Of a stretch of 60,234 nt of DNA, positions 53,801 to 60,234 are shown in pieces. The stretch is from Candidatus Saccharibacteria bacterium RIFCSPHIGHO2_12_FULL_44_22 (GTDB taxonomy: Bacteria > Patescibacteriota > Saccharimonadia > Saccharimonadales > Saccharimonadaceae). The position numbers and the translations under genes are program-made. Every line of letters starts with the position of its first letter. Position 1 is the stretch's first letter. The stretch is taken from positions 112,251 to 172,484 of the forward strand of contig MGCS01000011.1 of NCBI GenBank assembly GCA_001790515.1, given 5' to 3'. The notes under the pieces are model-generated. The model saw only the letters and a list, made by a program, of their open reading frames with translations, did no database searches and had not been told where the DNA came from.

Positions 53801-55570
53801 CTACTTCAGTGTTCGCTTCACGAGCTCTCGACTAAAGAATTCAATCGTGTCGCCCTCTTCGATGAGCAGCTTCTTCGTTGTTTTCAGGCTTAACCCACAC
53901 ATCTCGCCCTCAAAGACTTCTTTCGCCTCTTGCTGCTGACGCTGTACTTTCGTCACTTCAACCTCTGCCAGCTGTTCATCACCTCGCCTTACGCGAGCAA
54001 GCACACCTGCGACTGCCTTACCCGTCATCACTTCACCGCCAGCGATGACCTCATTTTTCAGCGTACGGAACACACCCTTGATAGTTAGCGAGCCGATTTC
54101 AGTTTCAACAACTTCTGGTGCCAGCATTGACTCCATTGATTGTCGTGCGTCATCTAAAAGTTCGTAAATTACTTTGTACATACGAACTTGAACCTTGTCA
54201 CGCATCGATAATCGCTTTACGGCAGGCGGTAGATCAACGTTAAAACCATAAATAATTGTGTTTTCGTTTGCTGCAAGACGAATATCGTTTTCTGAAATAT
54301 TTCCAACACCACTACCGATAATTCGAAGTGTGATCTCGCCATCCGTGTCCACAAGTCGTAAACTGTCCATAACAGAAGTGAGCGATCCTTGAACATCCGC
54401 CTTCACAATCACATTAAGCTCCTGTGATTCATTTTTCTGCGTCATCATTTTGAGCATATCCGCACCAGTAACATTTGTGCTCGCCGCATCACGCTCACGT
54501 TCGATACGCGCCTGATTAGCTGCATTGCGCGCATCTTTTTCACTCTTGGCAATCGAGAATACATCACCGAATTGCGGCAACTCTTTAAATCCTGTCACAG
54601 TAACAGGCGTTGCTGGTCCAGCCTTTTTAATTGTCTTGCCGGCAAAATCAAGCAATGTTCGGACTTTACCGTATGTCGCACCAGCGACCATAAAATGACC
54701 AGGCTTCAATTCACCATGCTCAACGAGCAACCCTACAACAGAACCTTTACCAAGCTCCATGTGCGATTCAATCACAAGTCCCTCAGCCGGCGCATCAACA
54801 TCAGCGCGTAGCTCCTCTAAATCAGCTACGAGTAATACCGTGTCAAGAAGCTTATCAATATTTTGACCAGTCTTTGCACTCACCTCAACCATCAATGTGT
54901 CACCGCCCCACTCTTCCGGATTAAGTCCGTGCTCGGTTGCGAGTTGCGTTTTTACAAGTTGTGGATTTGCTGCTTCTTTGTCCATCTTATTAATCGCAAC
55001 AACGATTTTTGCGTTAGCGGTCTTTGCGAAACGTATAGCCTCAATTGTTTGCGGCTTGACTCCGTCGTCAGCAGCGACAACGATAACAACAACATCTGTA
55101 AGAGTCGCACCGTGCTGTCGAAGAGCAGCAAAAGCCTCGTGCCCAGGAGTGTCCAGAAGAGTAATTGATCGATTATTACGTGTCGTTTGATACGCGCTAA
55201 TATGCTGCGTAATCCCACCCGCTTCATCATCAACCGACTTTGTCTTCAGAATCGCATCAAGCAGGCTTGTCTTGCCGTGATCTACATGACCCATAACAGC
55301 AACGATTGGCGGACGCTCGGTTGCAGTGTCTGATAATTCATGGACTTTACGAGCAGATACGGTCGCAGTTTCCTTGCGAATGATTTCTACATCAATCCCT
55401 AATTCTTCCACAATAATTTGCGCCGTCTCAAAATCAAGTCGTTGATTAATCGTGGCGACAATGCCATTTTTAAACAATTCCCCAATCAAGTTTGTAACGG
55501 GCAGGTTAAGCGTTTCAGCTAGCTCACCAACAGTAATTGAATCAGCGACAGTTATCACTTTTTCAGCCAT
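53801..55570 (-). CDS. infB: translation initiation factor IF-2
   Basis: 589 aa, much shorter than the 890-aa E. coli form because the long N-terminal segments are missing; only one short IF2_N domain (about 1-55) remains. GTPase motifs GHVDHGKTS (about 93), [14 protein letters not shown]. Domains II-IV follow, including [12 protein letters not shown]. Positions initiator tRNA. AAGGAG before the ATG. Confidence 0.96.
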   Translation of the reverse strand: MAEKVITVADSITVGELAETLNLPVTNLIGELFKNGIVATINQRLDFETAQIIVEELGIDVEIIRKETATVSARKVHELSDTATERPPIVAVMGHVDHGKTSLLDAILKTKSVDDEAGGITQHISAYQTTRNNRSITLLDTPGHEAFAALRQHGATLTDVVVIVVAADDGVKPQTIEAIRFAKTANAKIVVAINKMDKEAANPQLVKTQLATEHGLNPEEWGGDTLMVEVSAKTGQNIDKLLDTVLLVADLEELRADVDAPAEGLVIESHMELGKGSVVGLLVEHGELKPGHFMVAGATYGKVRTLLDFAGKTIKKAGPATPVTVTGFKELPQFGDVFSIAKSEKDARNAANQARIERERDAASTNVTGADMLKMMTQKNESQELNVIVKADVQGSLTSVMDSLRLVDTDGEITLRIIGSGVGNISENDIRLAANENTIIYGFNVDLPPAVKRLSMRDKVQVRMYKVIYELLDDARQSMESMLAPEVVETEIGSLTIKGVFRTLKNEVIAGGEVMTGKAVAGVLARVRRGDEQLAEVEVTKVQRQQQEAKEVFEGEMCGLSLKTTKKLLIEEGDTIEFFSRELVKRTLK

Positions 55571-55649
55571 AGCCTATAGCTCCTTTCTACCTGCTCGTTA
55601 AACGTTGTTAAAACGGCGGCAATTATTGTACAAGTTACAACGTAACGAG

Positions 55650-56723
55650 TTATTTATTCTTTTTGCCAAGACTCAAAGAGATCTTGCGGTTGTCCTTATC
55701 GACGTCAAGGACAGTAAAGCTTTTGCGTTCGTTGAGAGTAAAGACCTTCTCTGGATCAGCGTTGTCACCTTCACCAAGTTCGCTTACATGGACAAGCGCT
55801 TCAACAGCAGGGCTGATTTGCACGAATGCACCAAACGGTGTAATTCGAGTCACCGTACCTTCAACATCACTACCAGATTTGAATTGTTCAACTTCATCTA
55901 GCCATGGATCTTGTGACAGCTGCTTAATACTGAGGCTTAGGCGATCTTTATCGATAGAGATAATTTTCGCTTCGATCGTATCCCCGACCTTCACATAGTC
56001 GCTTGGATTATTGACACGTTCCCAGCTAATTTCGCTGATATGAACGAGACCTTCGATACCTTCAACATTCACAAAGACACCAAAATCAACAACGCCAGTT
56101 ACGACACCCTTTACAGCATCACCAATGGCGAGCTTTTGGAAACGCGCAGCCAAACCGTCTTTCACTGCTTCTTTTTCGCTAAAGATCAATTTATTAGCTT
56201 TGCGATCACTGTCAAGGATACGAACTTTTAGGTTTTGTCCAATAAGTGAGTTCAAGCGCTGCAAGATTTCATCCTTGTCGCTACTGCCAACGCGTGGATA
56301 GTGTTCAGCAGATAATTGCGAAACAGGCAGGAATCCTCGGACGCCTTCATATTCGACAAGAAGTCCGCCGCGATTAGCATCATAAGGTGCAACTTCGATG
56401 ACTTCTCCACTTTCCAGTTTCACTGCAACTTCTTCCCAGCCGCGATCTTTTGCTGCTTTTCGAAGTGAGAGGAGTGAGTAGCCATTATCTAGCTCTGTAT
56501 CGACAACACTTGCCGTTACTTCGTCTCCCTCGTTTAATGCACGCGAGAATCCGACCTCGCGTCGTGGTACGAATCCTACGCCTTGTGGACCAAGGTCAAT
56601 CAGTACTTCGTGTTTGCGAAGGGTTAGTACCGTACCAGTAATAACCTCTCCGACTGTTAGTTGTTTAACGTTCTGATCGCCAATTGCAAGCAGATCATCC
56701 ATTGTTATTGCGGCTTGTGCCAT
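55650..56723 (-). CDS. rpsA: ribosomal protein bS1
   Basis: 357 aa with four S1 domains at about 20-90, 107-177, 193-262 and 279-350; E. coli has six. Binds mRNA at initiation. VDFGVFVNVEGIEGLVHISEISWERV is a typical module. The start is preceded by GGAAGGAG then a short hairpin before the ATG (see the leader feature). An A/T-rich TATAAT lies about 20-25 nt upstream of the ribosome site. Confidence 0.93.
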   Translation of the reverse strand: MAQAAITMDDLLAIGDQNVKQLTVGEVITGTVLTLRKHEVLIDLGPQGVGFVPRREVGFSRALNEGDEVTASVVDTELDNGYSLLSLRKAAKDRGWEEVAVKLESGEVIEVAPYDANRGGLLVEYEGVRGFLPVSQLSAEHYPRVGSSDKDEILQRLNSLIGQNLKVRILDSDRKANKLIFSEKEAVKDGLAARFQKLAIGDAVKGVVTGVVDFGVFVNVEGIEGLVHISEISWERVNNPSDYVKVGDTIEAKIISIDKDRLSLSIKQLSQDPWLDEVEQFKSGSDVEGTVTRITPFGAFVQISPAVEALVHVSELGEGDNADPEKVFTLNERKSFTVLDVDKDNRKISLSLGKKNK

Positions 56724-56744
56724 AAGTCTTAAAAGACTCCTTCC
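56724..56744 (-). promoter_or_regulatory. hairpin between the rpsA ribosome site and ATG
   Basis: Minus strand GGAAGGAG is followed by AGTCT-TTTA-AGACT (stem-loop) and then TTATG. The linear gap from AAGGAG to ATG is 13 nt; the hairpin shares its first A and G with the ribosome site. Confidence 0.5.
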
Positions 56745-56840
56745 TTAATTATATTTCCCGAGAACACCTGATTAGAGGGTGACCCGTAGATTACCCACCA
56801 TTGTAACACTAGTGCGCCTCTATGTCCACCTACCGTAGTA

Positions 56841-57368
56841 CTAACGAAGGAGCGAGCCGAATCGATGTCTATACGATTTGAGATATATGCCGATAGCTGC
56901 GACAAGGACGCCGACTGTCAATGCCTGAGTCAACCAGTCGGATGGGCCTGTTTGCGGCAGCGGAGCTGCTACCTGTGGCGCTGTACTCGTTTGCGGCATT
57001 GGCTTTGCTGCGTCAGCTTGAGCTTGCTGTTGTTTTGCGGCAGCTTGGCGATCAGCCTCAGCTTTGTCAGCAGCTGCTTTTTTATCCGCTTCTAACTTCT
57101 TTGCTGCTTCGTCAGTAGTTGATTGCTGCTGCTTCGCATCTTCATTTGCTTTCTCTTGTGCTTCTTTATCTCGCTGCGCTTGTTCAGCCTTGTCCTGATC
57201 TGTTTGTGTTTGCGTGTTTTGTGCGACCTGTACCTCCGCTGGCTCAGCAGATGCGCCACGTTTCTGGACGGCATAAATACCCCCGATAACCGCCGCAGCA
57301 AGCAGCGTCGAGACAATTAAAAATACTACAACCGAACCACTCTGATTTGTTCGTCTATCGCTATACAT
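56841..57368 (-). CDS. LPXTG-type anchored coiled-coil protein
   Basis: 175 aa. An N-terminal membrane helix (VVVFLIVSTLLAAAVIGGIYAV) precedes a long charged coiled coil rich in A, K, E, D and Q (DKAEQAQRDKEAQEKANEDA). After a Pro/Ser/Thr linker comes LPQTG, a hydrophobic helix and a basic end (KSYRHRF). This order is that of a sortase substrate. No sortase gene is visible in the window. Function likely structural or adhesive at the surface. Confidence 0.8.
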   Translation of the reverse strand: MYSDRRTNQSGSVVVFLIVSTLLAAAVIGGIYAVQKRGASAEPAEVQVAQNTQTQTDQDKAEQAQRDKEAQEKANEDAKQQQSTTDEAAKKLEADKKAAADKAEADRQAAAKQQQAQADAAKPMPQTSTAPQVAAPLPQTGPSDWLTQALTVGVLVAAIGIYLKSYRHRFGSLLR

Positions 57369-57443
57369 ACTTCGTCCTTAAAACACACATCAAATTTTAT
57401 CTATACTATACACGGTTTCTTGAAATTATACAAGTTTTACATA

Positions 57444-57455
57444 GGCTGTACAGCC
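57444..57455. promoter_or_regulatory. 12-bp palindrome upstream of the ROK gene
   Basis: GGCTGTACAGCC, a perfect palindrome at 13-24 nt before the -10 box (TACACT, 57469-57474). It lies where a -35 box would be expected and may be an operator. Confidence 0.45.
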
Positions 57456-57480
57456 TTCATGACTATGTTACACTAGAATT

Positions 57481-58293
57481 ATGTTAGTAACAGTTGATAC
57501 GGGGGGCACAAAAACACTTGTTGCCAGCTTTTCTGAAGACGGCGTTATTGGCGACCAGATAAAATTCCCAACTCCACCAAATCAGCACGATTATGTAGAA
57601 TTACTTCGTGAAACGCTTCATAAACAATACGGAGGGCGTCGCGTTGAAGCGGTCGTCATCGCACTTCCAGGTATCATAAAAGACGGTATTGCCGTTTGGT
57701 GTAACAATCTGAAATGGAGTAACTTCGACGTCGCAAAAGCCCTAGAGGGCGTGCTCGGTAGCACTCCAATACTTGTAGAGAACGACGCCAACCTCGCAGG
57801 CTTAGCCGAAACACGAATGCTTAAACCCATCCCCGTCTCATCCTTATATGTCACTATTAGTACAGGCATAGGCACAGGCATTACAACCAATGGCAAAATC
57901 GATCCAGGTCTTCGCTTAAGTGAGGGTGGCCGATCGCTCGTTGAATTCGATGGCGTCGTTCGAGAATGGGAGAGTTTTGCAAGCGGGCAATCGATCCATA
58001 TCACCTATGGCAGATATGCGAGCGAAATTCATGATAAGCGCACATGGAACCAAATTGCTGATCGCATTAGTCGCGGCTTTCTAGCTATAGTCCCGATTCT
58101 TCAACCTGATGTTGTTATTATTGGTGGTAGTATTGGCACATATTTTGATCAATATGCTCCTCAGCTCGAGGCAGTACTTCGCGAAAAACTTCCGCCACAC
58201 ATACCATGTCCCGAATTCAAACAAGCTCAACACCCCGAGCAAGCAGTTATTTATGGATGCTATTATTATGCACTCGACAACCTCCCTCGTTAG
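57481..58293 (+). CDS. ROK-family sugar kinase or regulator-like protein
   Basis: 270 aa. N-terminal DTGGTKT phosphate loop, ALPGIIKDGIAV, VENDANLAGLAE with the catalytic Asp, and STGIGTGITTNG are ROK features. The zinc motif of some ROK kinases is not evident. It may phosphorylate a hexose such as glucose or N-acetylmannosamine. The ATG begins 6 nt after TACACT, so leaderless. It overlaps the IrrE-like gene by 26 nt. Confidence 0.86.
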   Translation: MLVTVDTGGTKTLVASFSEDGVIGDQIKFPTPPNQHDYVELLRETLHKQYGGRRVEAVVIALPGIIKDGIAVWCNNLKWSNFDVAKALEGVLGSTPILVENDANLAGLAETRMLKPIPVSSLYVTISTGIGTGITTNGKIDPGLRLSEGGRSLVEFDGVVREWESFASGQSIHITYGRYASEIHDKRTWNQIADRISRGFLAIVPILQPDVVIIGGSIGTYFDQYAPQLEAVLREKLPPHIPCPEFKQAQHPEQAVIYGCYYYALDNLPR

Positions 58294-58732
58294 CCGCATA
58301 AAACGTGACCATCCTCAGTTCGCGTTCATCAATGGAAATGAGTTTCGCTGGTCACCGGATACAATGACAATATATATTGACCAAAGTTCACAAGATTTCG
58401 AAGCGTTCGTTCTTCACGAGCTTGGCCATGCGCTACTCAACCACAAGTCGTATCATCGTGACATTGAACTGCTCAAGATCGAGCGTGATGCGTGGTCACA
58501 CGCAGTATTGGCATTGGCAGATGTTTACAATGTCGCCATACGAGAGGACGTTATCCAAGATAACCTCGACACATACAGAGAATGGCTTCACAGACGTAGT
58601 ACATGCCCATCGTGCACAGCCACAGGCTTGCAGTCATCGAAGGGATTATACGCGTGCTTAGGATGCGGTACCAGATGGAAATCAAACGAAGCACGTAATT
58701 GTGCGTTGCGACGATATTCTATCACTCACTAA
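58268..58732 (+). CDS. ImmA/IrrE-like metallopeptidase with zinc ribbon
   Basis: 154 aa from ATG 58268. A short M78-type core with HELGHALLNH (zinc motif) and DIELLKIERDAWSHAV helix. A C-terminal zinc ribbon: CPSC and CLGC separated by about 16 residues. ImmA/IrrE peptidases cleave repressors in mobile elements or stress circuits. A start at 58253 is also possible. Overlaps the ROK gene; downstream is a terminator. Confidence 0.8.
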   Translation: MHSTTSLVSRIKRDHPQFAFINGNEFRWSPDTMTIYIDQSSQDFEAFVLHELGHALLNHKSYHRDIELLKIERDAWSHAVLALADVYNVAIREDVIQDNLDTYREWLHRRSTCPSCTATGLQSSKGLYACLGCGTRWKSNEARNCALRRYSITH

Positions 58733-58742
58733 CAATAGAGTG

Positions 58743-58786
58743 CTCTACTTAAAATACCCCTCGCCTGAGGGGTATTTTAAGTAGAG
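58743..58786. terminator. 20-bp perfect hairpin terminator
   Basis: 58743-58762 pairs perfectly with 58767-58786 over a 4-nt GCCT loop. Serves the converging IrrE-like and KGG genes. Confidence 0.9.
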
Positions 58787-58795
58787 GCGCTTTAT

Positions 58796-59029
58796 TTACG
58801 CAGCGACAGAATCACTCTGCTGAGTTGTCGCTACCGTTGCAGCCTTTTTGCGTCGGCTAATACGGCCACCCTTGGCACCTGCAATACGTGCAAGATCAGG
58901 GTTAGCGGCAAATCCGCCAGTTCGGCCTAGACGACCGCCCTTTGCACCAATTTTAGCGTAAAAATCAGCACCATGTTTTGCTTTGTTCGTTGCTGCAGCT
59001 TTTTCGCCACCTTTTTTAGTTCCTGCCAT
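58796..59029 (-). CDS. small basic protein with KGG motifs
   Basis: 77 aa, basic, with KKGGEKA, AKGGRLGRTGG and AGAKGGRISRRKKA. This resembles the stress-induced KGG repeat family (PF10685). It may bind nucleic acid. It has a strong promoter (59119-59147), so probably abundant. Ribosome site AGGAG-like in the leader before the ATG. Confidence 0.75.
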   Translation of the reverse strand: MAGTKKGGEKAAATNKAKHGADFYAKIGAKGGRLGRTGGFAANPDLARIAGAKGGRISRRKKAATVATTQQSDSVAA

Positions 59030-59118
59030 CTCACTGGTCTCCTTATTATAAAAGGTTCGCCCACTGCTACAGTAGCCGAACCCTCCGTTTACCTCACATA
59101 TGATATGTGTATGAATTC

Positions 59119-59147
59119 ATAATAGCATAGCATAGGCTTTTTGTCAA
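59119..59147 (-). promoter_or_regulatory. promoter of the KGG gene
   Basis: Minus strand TTGACA (59142-59147), 17 nt, TATTAT (59119-59124). Leader about 85 nt. Confidence 0.7.
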
Positions 59148-59183
59148 TATTTACGTAAGCACTTTTTTATTTTATATATAATG

Positions 59184-59212
59184 TTGCATATATCCGCTTG
59201 GTGCTATATTAT
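59184..59212 (+). promoter_or_regulatory. promoter of the predicted small RNA
   Basis: TTGCAT (59184-59189), 17-nt spacer, TATTAT (59207-59212). No ORF starts downstream: the first ATG is followed at once by TAG. Confidence 0.55.
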
Positions 59213-59218
59213 AAATGT

Positions 59219-59364
59219 AGTTCGTTTGTCCAAACGACATAGATCAATTGCGTGATCTAAAAGCGAATCAAAGCACCTGTTTGGGCCTTATCAAAAACAA
59301 ATAAGCCCCTCACGAAATACTAAATACGACCGTCTCTGCGAGAGCGGTCGTATTTAGTATCGTG
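59219..59364 (+). ncRNA. predicted structured small RNA, no known family
   Basis: About 146 nt between the promoter and a long hairpin. Local stems by eye: GTCGTTTG/CAAACGAC-type, AGATCA/TGATCT, GGGCCTTAT with ATAAGCCC (one bulge), and a long final stem at 59311-59364. CCAAAC near the start can also pair with GTTTGG, giving an alternative fold. No T-run follows the last stem. It is not SRP RNA, tmRNA or 6S RNA as far as I can tell. Confidence 0.45.
59311..59364. repeat. long inverted repeat (terminator-like hairpin)
   Basis: ATACTAAATACGACCG pairs with CGGTCGTATTTAGTAT; the outer CACG/CGTG and inner CTC/GAG extend it to over 22 bp. No T-run on the plus strand. Confidence 0.8.
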
Positions 59365-59632
59365 TTTCAATAAATCATATAGCTTATATATTACTTAATA
59401 AATACACATAAGCATCCTTAGTTCATTTGTTGACTAAGGATGTCGGGCATCTCCATTATTCCACGGCTGATGCCCCAACTGTAGTAATAGCATACGTAGC
59501 TTATCCATATTCATGAAACGCAATGGACCGACTCATACACTTTTGCTCACTCTGGAATATAATACGACAGAGATTAACCCATCTCCCAAGCTTGATTCAT
59601 GGCGCCATAGCAAATTTCATTTATTCACCAAA
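59365..59632. other. intergenic region between small RNA and 5S terminator
   Basis: About 270 nt. Two further inverted repeats: CATCCTTAGT (59413-59422) with ACTAAGGATG (59433-59442), and GGGCATC (59445-59451) with GATGCCC (59469-59475). A short frame on the minus strand (about 26 codons, MNMDKLRMLLLQLGHQ) is probably not coding. No other feature seen. Confidence 0.5.
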
Positions 59633-59661
59633 GAAAAGAGACCTCCTATTCGGAAGTCTCT
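59633..59661 (-). terminator. terminator of the rRNA operon
   Basis: Minus strand AGAGACTTCC pairs with GGAGGTCTCT (one G-T pair) across GAATA, followed by TTTCTTT, just after 5S. Confidence 0.85.
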
Positions 59662-59667
59662 CTTATA

Positions 59668-59778
59668 ATTCGGCACCGTGCTAGTTTCCCACTTGTGGCA
59701 GTATAATCGCCGCTGCTGAGCTTGACTTCTGTGTTCGGAATGAGAACAGGTATTTCCCCAGCGCCATGGGCACCGAAG
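59668..59778 (-). rRNA. rrf: 5S ribosomal RNA
   Basis: On the minus strand it begins near TTCGGTGCCCATGGCGC, contains CCTGTTCTCATTCCGAACAC and AAGCTCAGC, and ends with GGTGGGAAA-like text and CACGGTGCCGAA, so both ends of helix I pair. About 111 nt. Ends are approximate. Confidence 0.93.
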
Positions 59779-59846
59779 TAAGGCTTTGAATCTTTGCGCT
59801 GATTTCACAAAAATCAGTGGGCGGTGGTTCAAAAAAGCCTTGCTTC
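59773..59846. repeat. inverted repeat flanking the 5' side of 5S, likely processing stem
   Basis: CGAAGTAAGGCTTT at 59773 pairs with AAAGCCTTGCTTCG at about 59833-59846, with one mismatch. Its location at the 5S precursor start suits RNA processing. Confidence 0.45.
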
Positions 59847-59997
59847 GATGTCCTTAGACAAATGCACGGTAGTTTGGATGTAAGTTTATTTAAAAACTGA
59901 CGATTGGAAATATCATTGATATTCACCAATTACTAGTTAAGTCTACCTCATCACCTCTGTTAATGCAAGCATTAACATCGATGATAAGGACATAAAA

Positions 59998-60234
59998 AGG
60001 CGATGGGACTATTAGTACGCTTTAGCTCCATACATTACTGTACTTCCACCTTGCGCCTATCAAACAGATAGTCTTTCTGTGTCCTCATAGGGAAATCTAA
60101 TCTTGAAGTTAGTTTCGCGCTTAATATGCTTTCAGCGCTTATCTATTCCGAACATAGCTACTCGACAATGCAGCAGGTGGCCACAATCGATACACCAGAG
60201 GTTCGTCCGCCCCGGTCCTCTCGTACTAGGGGTA
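59998..60234 (-). rRNA. rrl: 23S ribosomal RNA, 3' end
   Basis: Minus strand. Contains the sarcin-ricin loop AGTACGAGAGGACC near the window edge, then GGTGTATCG, CTGAAAGCATATTAAGCG and the 3' GTACTAATAG text. The rest of the gene lies beyond the window. 3' end approximate. Confidence 0.95.

Noticed and set aside
59219-59364. SRP (4.5S) RNA
   Set aside because: The conserved GGAA-tetraloop and asymmetric loop of SRP RNA are absent.
1-60234. CRISPR array
   Set aside because: No regularly spaced direct repeats of 23-40 nt were seen; the only repeated blocks are the coding RCC1 units at 28.9-30.2 kb.
1-60234. tRNA genes
   Set aside because: No cloverleaf with a T-arm GGTTCGA box and matching acceptor stem was found by eye; short TTCGAAT matches lie inside coding genes.
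1-60234. Recoded UGA as in Absconditabacteria/Gracilibacteria
   Set aside because: Conserved genes such as frr end in TGA at the expected length, and no conserved gene needs in-frame TGA reading.
1-60234. Insertion sequence or prophage
   Set aside because: No transposase, integrase, phage structural gene or terminal inverted repeat pair flanking a gene was recognised.

Overview
This window looks like part of the chromosome of a reduced-genome member of the Candidate Phyla Radiation, most likely Candidatus Saccharibacteria (TM7). That call is inference. It rests on very compact genes with short overlaps, almost no biosynthetic genes, many secreted or membrane proteins and small proteins without known relatives, two DUF5663-type paralogs, pseudopilin genes, and a small set of conserved translation, division and replication genes. 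UGA is used as an ordinary stop (for example frr and the CAP gene), so the recoded code of Absconditabacteria/Gracilibacteria does not apply. A release factor 1 gene is present. I see no tRNA gene, CRISPR array, insertion sequence or prophage.

Layout, left to right. 1-4.1 kb: a DEAH/DEVH-box helicase cut by the window edge, a small membrane protein and a DUF2207 membrane protein. 4.2-8.5 kb: unknown small proteins around lysS. 8.5-16.3 kb: greA, proS, a CPBP protease, an M50 site-2 protease, frr and the rpsB-tsf operon, mixed with unknown genes. 16.3-18.8 kb: unknown proteins and a pseudopilin. 18.9-21.2 kb: rpmE, prfA, prmC. 21.2-27.5 kb: envelope functions (HtrA protease, LCP protein, signal peptidase) and parAB. 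27.5-33.8 kb: a large RCC1-repeat surface protein, rplU, galU-like, CAP-domain and Ig-like surface proteins. 33.8-36.4 kb: small metalloprotease, stress-type SDR oxidoreductase, decayed chaB, GC-rich secreted protein. 36.4-43.6 kb: ileS and the ftsA-ftsZ-nrdR-thioredoxin-like-VKOR operon. 43.6-49.1 kb: pseudopilin, murI, map, adk, yqeY, rpsU, recJ. 49.1-53.3 kb: a degenerate phosphoribosyltransferase diverging from priA-def-fmt. 53.3-57.4 kb: DUF5663 protein, infB, rpsA, LPXTG-like protein. 57.4-60.2 kb: ROK protein, IrrE-like metalloprotease, KGG protein, a predicted small RNA, then 5S and the 3' end of 23S rRNA on the minus strand.

The most distinctive signals are about expression and the cell surface. 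At least ten genes begin 6-9 nt after a -10 box, as leaderless mRNAs would. One case is a divergent promoter where the -10 boxes of priA and a phosphoribosyltransferase gene overlap on opposite strands and the start codons lie 24 bp apart. A second class of genes, mostly unknown proteins, has near-consensus TTGACA-type promoters and A-rich leaders without Shine-Dalgarno sequences. The large surface protein has eight repeats, each with a CX8C-type cysteine pair, and the window also carries a VKOR disulfide-forming enzyme. NrdR has lost its zinc-ribbon cysteines. A structured, non-coding transcript with its own promoter is predicted beside the rRNA operon. I could not run alignments or folding programs; names rest on recognised motifs and length.
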